A stretch of DNA of 64,000 nt from an uncultured Clostridia bacterium. GTDB lineage: Bacteria > Bacillota > Clostridia > TANB77 > CAG-508. Of the stretch, positions 60,895 through 64,000 are shown one piece after another. The position numbers and the translations under genes were made by a program. The notes below the pieces were generated by a model that saw only the letters and a list, made by a program, of their open reading frames with translations, was not told the DNA's origin and searched no databases. The stretch is taken from the NCBI GenBank assembly GCA_947589015.1, contig CANPZF010000007.1, positions 1-64,000 of the forward strand, in the 5' to 3' direction. Numbering within the stretch: the stretch's first letter is position 1; the number at the start of each line of letters is the position of its first letter.

Positions 60895-61851
60895 TTAAAA
60901 CATATCTTTTTTCTTTAGCCACCATGTTACTAGCAAAGTTAAAATTACTGATATTAAAATCATTACAAAAAATCCTATTGGACTGCTTTGAAAAGGTAAT
61001 GTTACATTCATTCCCCAAAAGCTTGAAATCATTGTTGGTACTGCTAATACTATTGTCACAGAAGTCAAAAATTTCATTACACCATTTAAATTATTAGAAA
61101 TTATAGAAGCATATGCATCCATAGTTCCATTCAAAATATTACTATATATTTGCGCCATTTCTATAGCCTGTTTATTTTCTGTAATAGCATCCTCTAATAT
61201 TTCCTCATCTTCTTCATATAGCTTTACAATCTTTCCTCTCATAGTTTTTTCCATTATTAATTCATTAGATTTTAAAGAAGTTGTAAAATATACTAAACTT
61301 TTTTCTAAACTTAATAATTTTAAAAGTTCTTTATTTTTCATTGAATTTTTCAATATATATTCTGCAATTTCTGTTTCTTTATTAATTTGTTTTAGGTAGC
61401 TTAAATAATATGAAGAATTTAAATATAATATTTGAAAAATAAATCTCGTTTTTTTATAAGTTTGAAAATTTTTTATTTTTCTTTTTTCAAAGTCCTCAAT
61501 AACTTTATTTTTCCTTAATGATACTGTTATAAAAAAATCATCTCTTACAACAATCATGCCTATAGGCATTGTTGTATATATATCATTTTCCTCATTTTTT
61601 TCAATAATTGGAACATCAACAACAAAAAGTATTGTTCCATCGTCTTCTTCCATGTCAATTCTCGCTTTTTCTTCATAGTCTAAAGCATATTTAATAAAAT
61701 CATCCTGAATATTTATACTCTCACAGACTTTTCTTATTTCTATTTCGGAGGGATTTACTAAATTAATCCAACTACCTTTTTTAAATTCCTTAATTTCTTC
61801 TAATTTATTTGTTTCCATATCTGTATTATATATTTTTAACATATCCCTCAC
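60895..61851 (-). CDS. CorA-family divalent cation transporter
   Basis: C-terminal YGMN-type motif FWGMNVTLPF with two TM. Confidence 0.92.
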   Translation of the reverse strand: MRDMLKIYNTDMETNKLEEIKEFKKGSWINLVNPSEIEIRKVCESINIQDDFIKYALDYEEKARIDMEEDDGTILFVVDVPIIEKNEENDIYTTMPIGMIVVRDDFFITVSLRKNKVIEDFEKRKIKNFQTYKKTRFIFQILYLNSSYYLSYLKQINKETEIAEYILKNSMKNKELLKLLSLEKSLVYFTTSLKSNELIMEKTMRGKIVKLYEEDEEILEDAITENKQAIEMAQIYSNILNGTMDAYASIISNNLNGVMKFLTSVTIVLAVPTMISSFWGMNVTLPFQSSPIGFFVMILISVILTLLVTWWLKKKDMF

Positions 61852-61881
61852 CCCTTATTTATTATAATAACACTTACATAT

Positions 61882-62052
61882 ATGTTTTTCAAGAGTATTT
61901 TCCATATGTACTTTGGAATAATAGAAGATGAAAGAGAACAAGGAAAAGTAATACACAGACTAATAGATATATTAAAATTAGTGATGATAGCAATATTATG
62001 TGCATCACAATTATTCAAGCAAAACATTAACAAAATAATTGACTTTTTTTAA
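61882..62052 (+). pseudogene. N-terminal fragment of ISAs1-type (DDE_Tnp_1-associated) transposase
   Basis: FGIIEDEREQGKVIHRLIDILKLVMIAILCASQ resembles D-P-R-x-x-GK-V-x-h-x-L-x-D-I-L-x-x-A-I-C-A-V-L-C. Confidence 0.6.
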
Positions 62053-62165
62053 TAATCTATGTATAATAAATATAGAAAATGACAATTCCACAAACGTGGT
62101 TTTGCCGAAATTAGTTGTAAAAACTCACACCTAACTCGCCAAAGTTACAGATGTGAGCTTTTTTA
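62039..62165 (+). ncRNA. Antisense antitoxin-like RNA (promoter, hairpin, terminator)
   Basis: TTGACT-17-TATAAT; CCACAAACGTGG hairpin; terminator CTCACACCTAAC...GTTACAGATGTGAGCTTTTTT converging on small ORF. Confidence 0.7.
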
Positions 62166-62282
62166 TTTATGTAGTTGCTTATCAACCCAGTTCTTATACA
62201 GAACTGCTGTTAAGGCAACGTTTAACGTTAAAGATAACATTAAAGATATTATAAATAATAGTATCACTTTAACCATAAACAT
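62163..62282 (-). CDS. Type I toxin-like hydrophobic peptide (39 aa)
   Basis: MFMVKVILLFIISLMLSLTLNVALTAVLYKNWVDKQLHK*, RBS AGAGAGGTGGTG; absent from ORF track (too short). Confidence 0.75.
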   Translation of the reverse strand: MFMVKVILLFIISLMLSLTLNVALTAVLYKNWVDKQLHK

Positions 62283-62555
62283 CACCACCTCTCTTACGAT
62301 AATTCGTATAATTAGTGGCAAACCACATCTGCTTATCATCATTTCCTATGTTAGTTAGTATAACATACAATTTACAATAAATCAATAAAATTGAAACAAA
62401 TTTTCGTATCTTACTCCTGATAAATTTATAAATATTATAGACAGAGTAAAAATAATATTATAAAATAATTGTAATAGGGATTGATAACAAGAAGTTATTG
62501 ATACAGGAATAAAAGTTGCGTAAAGTAATTAATTCATAAAGAAATATAGTAATAA

Positions 62556-63578
62556 TTGATGGGAGTAGATATGCCTATGTTTCAAGATAAAATAATTAAA
62601 CTATTTAATCGAATATTTAGAAGAAATAATTTTCCTATGATTGCAAATATTTCTAAACAAAATTATGATACATTATCAAAAAGCAGAGAAATGAGAGAAA
62701 AATATAAATTGGATTCAAGACTTAGAGTCCCTTCACTTGAAGATAAAGTTAGATTAGTTACTAATTATTACTCAAAAAGATTACAAGATTTTGACAGAAA
62801 ATCAATAGATAATGCTTTAGACTTTTTACAAAAAAGACGTCAAAATCATGGAAAAGACAATGATGATATTAAATTAGATTCTAAAGCAAAGGAAATATTT
62901 GAATTAATGAAAGAATATGCACAATCAATAAAAAGAATTTTTGTTGATAATAATATTGATATTACGCATATAACCAGCATTGCTCCAGATAAGCTAGAAG
63001 GAGGAGTATTAAGAAAGTCTATTGATAAAGCTAATAATTATGAAACGGAAAGAGTGGATGGAGTTTTTGCTTCTTCAACCCCTGTTGATGGAAATAATTC
63101 TTATGTTGCTTGTAACAGCTCAGGGATGATTAGATTAGGAAAGTCAGCATATATTTACGGAAGTGATAATATTGAAGTAACTCAAAATTCAGAAGGGAAA
63201 AAACATGCTATTTTAAAACAGCCAAATTATATTTATCATATAAATCCTACTGGATTTAATCCAGTCTGTAACTTAACTATAGATTCAGGAAGTAATAAAC
63301 CTATTTTTGAATTTTCACAGGAATGGATTTCAGATTCAGAAATTGATATATCAGATCCTAGTCAAGTTAGAGGTATTGAACAGGTTAGAGATGTAACAAA
63401 TTTATTAGAACATTATACAATTTTATGTGATACACAAAGTCAAGAAATTGGAATGAGAGCTAGACAGTTTAAAACTAGGAAAGATGCACTGAAATTCATT
63501 GAAATGAAAATAAAAGATGGTAGTGTTAGAAATATAAATCAAGAAACAGGAATAAATGATAGAGATTTATCTTTCTAA
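62556..63578 (+). CDS. Hypothetical protein
   Basis: Intact 340-aa ORF, no recognised motif. Confidence 0.7.
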   Translation: MMGVDMPMFQDKIIKLFNRIFRRNNFPMIANISKQNYDTLSKSREMREKYKLDSRLRVPSLEDKVRLVTNYYSKRLQDFDRKSIDNALDFLQKRRQNHGKDNDDIKLDSKAKEIFELMKEYAQSIKRIFVDNNIDITHITSIAPDKLEGGVLRKSIDKANNYETERVDGVFASSTPVDGNNSYVACNSSGMIRLGKSAYIYGSDNIEVTQNSEGKKHAILKQPNYIYHINPTGFNPVCNLTIDSGSNKPIFEFSQEWISDSEIDISDPSQVRGIEQVRDVTNLLEHYTILCDTQSQEIGMRARQFKTRKDALKFIEMKIKDGSVRNINQETGINDRDLSF

Positions 63579-63642
63579 GTGCCATTCTTTTTCTCTATCT
63601 TCTTCTAATTGCTTCACTACAATTAGCACATTTTATTTTTGT

Positions 63643-63858
63643 TTATATATTGTCTGATGCACTATCAGTTGTATTTTGATTATTATTTTGCCTATTAGAT
63701 TTTATTCTCCCATCTCCACGATTCATCATTTCTCCTGCTCTTTCTCTGTTAGGCATCATATTATTAGTATTTGTTTTTTCATAAATCAAAAATCCTACTG
63801 TTGTAATAATTGCTCCTACCAAAATACCAATAACAAATGGTAATATTTTATTTTTCAT
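63643..63858 (-). CDS. Small single-TM protein with charged/Asn-rich tail
   Basis: MKNKILPFVIGILVGAIITTVGFLIYEK... Confidence 0.7.
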   Translation of the reverse strand: MKNKILPFVIGILVGAIITTVGFLIYEKTNTNNMMPNRERAGEMMNRGDGRIKSNRQNNNQNTTDSASDNI

Positions 63859-63954
63859 TTTCTACCTCCAATTTTATTTTTTTAACTAATATTATCATAG
63901 CATTTAAACATTGAAAAATTATTGAAAACTTAATAAATAATATTAAGAATACTT

Positions 63955-64000
63955 CTATATAGTTATTTCAACACCTGCTGTCATACCTATCATTACATTT
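63955..64000 (-). CDS. C-terminal fragment, possibly HlyD/MacA-like efflux adaptor
   Basis: Minus frame NVMIGMTAGVEITI* at window edge. Confidence 0.4.
   Translation of the reverse strand, partial: NVMIGMTAGVEITI

Noticed and set aside
61848-62033. 61-aa minus-strand ORF
   Set aside because: The plus strand here reads a better-supported ISAs1-like fragment.

Overview
AT-rich Firmicutes-like (Clostridia/Bacilli-type) chromosomal window of about 64 kb with roughly 55 supported CDS, two tRNA genes and one tRNA-anchored integrated element. Ordinary content: NUDIX, S51 peptidase, three ECF sigma/anti-sigma pairs, TspO, M18 aminopeptidase, FAD/Rieske oxidoreductase, O-antigen-ligase-like protein, patatin + acyltransferase, HK/RR/ABC efflux locus, Sua5-like protein, deaminases, M23 and HtrA proteases, Tex, ABC-F, CapA, CorA. 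Accessory content: (i) a decayed 6.65 kb element between tRNA-Pro(TGG) and a 16-bp att-like repeat, with a Fic protein at one end and a Doc protein at the other and no recognisable integrase; (ii) a single-module NRPS (C-A-T-R) in an apparent operon with a histidine kinase and an HD-GYP response regulator; (iii) an adenosine-deaminase-like protein with a large insertion and a C-terminal Rossmann/SLOG-like domain; (iv) a type I toxin-antitoxin-like locus at 62.1 kb plus decayed relatives; (v) several palindromic repeat families, including a 495-bp near-perfect palindrome. Most unusual signal: in my manual scan of recognised intact host CDS I found no in-frame CGG codon outside one compositionally foreign ORF. 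Three genes broken by a +1 frame offset (Doc toxin, its upstream partner, and a BceB-like ABC permease) each carry an in-frame CGG at the break, and skipping the C (CGG N -> C|GGN) restores the expected protein. This suggests +1 frameshifting at an avoided or unassigned CGG codon, or a systematic sequence artefact at CGG.
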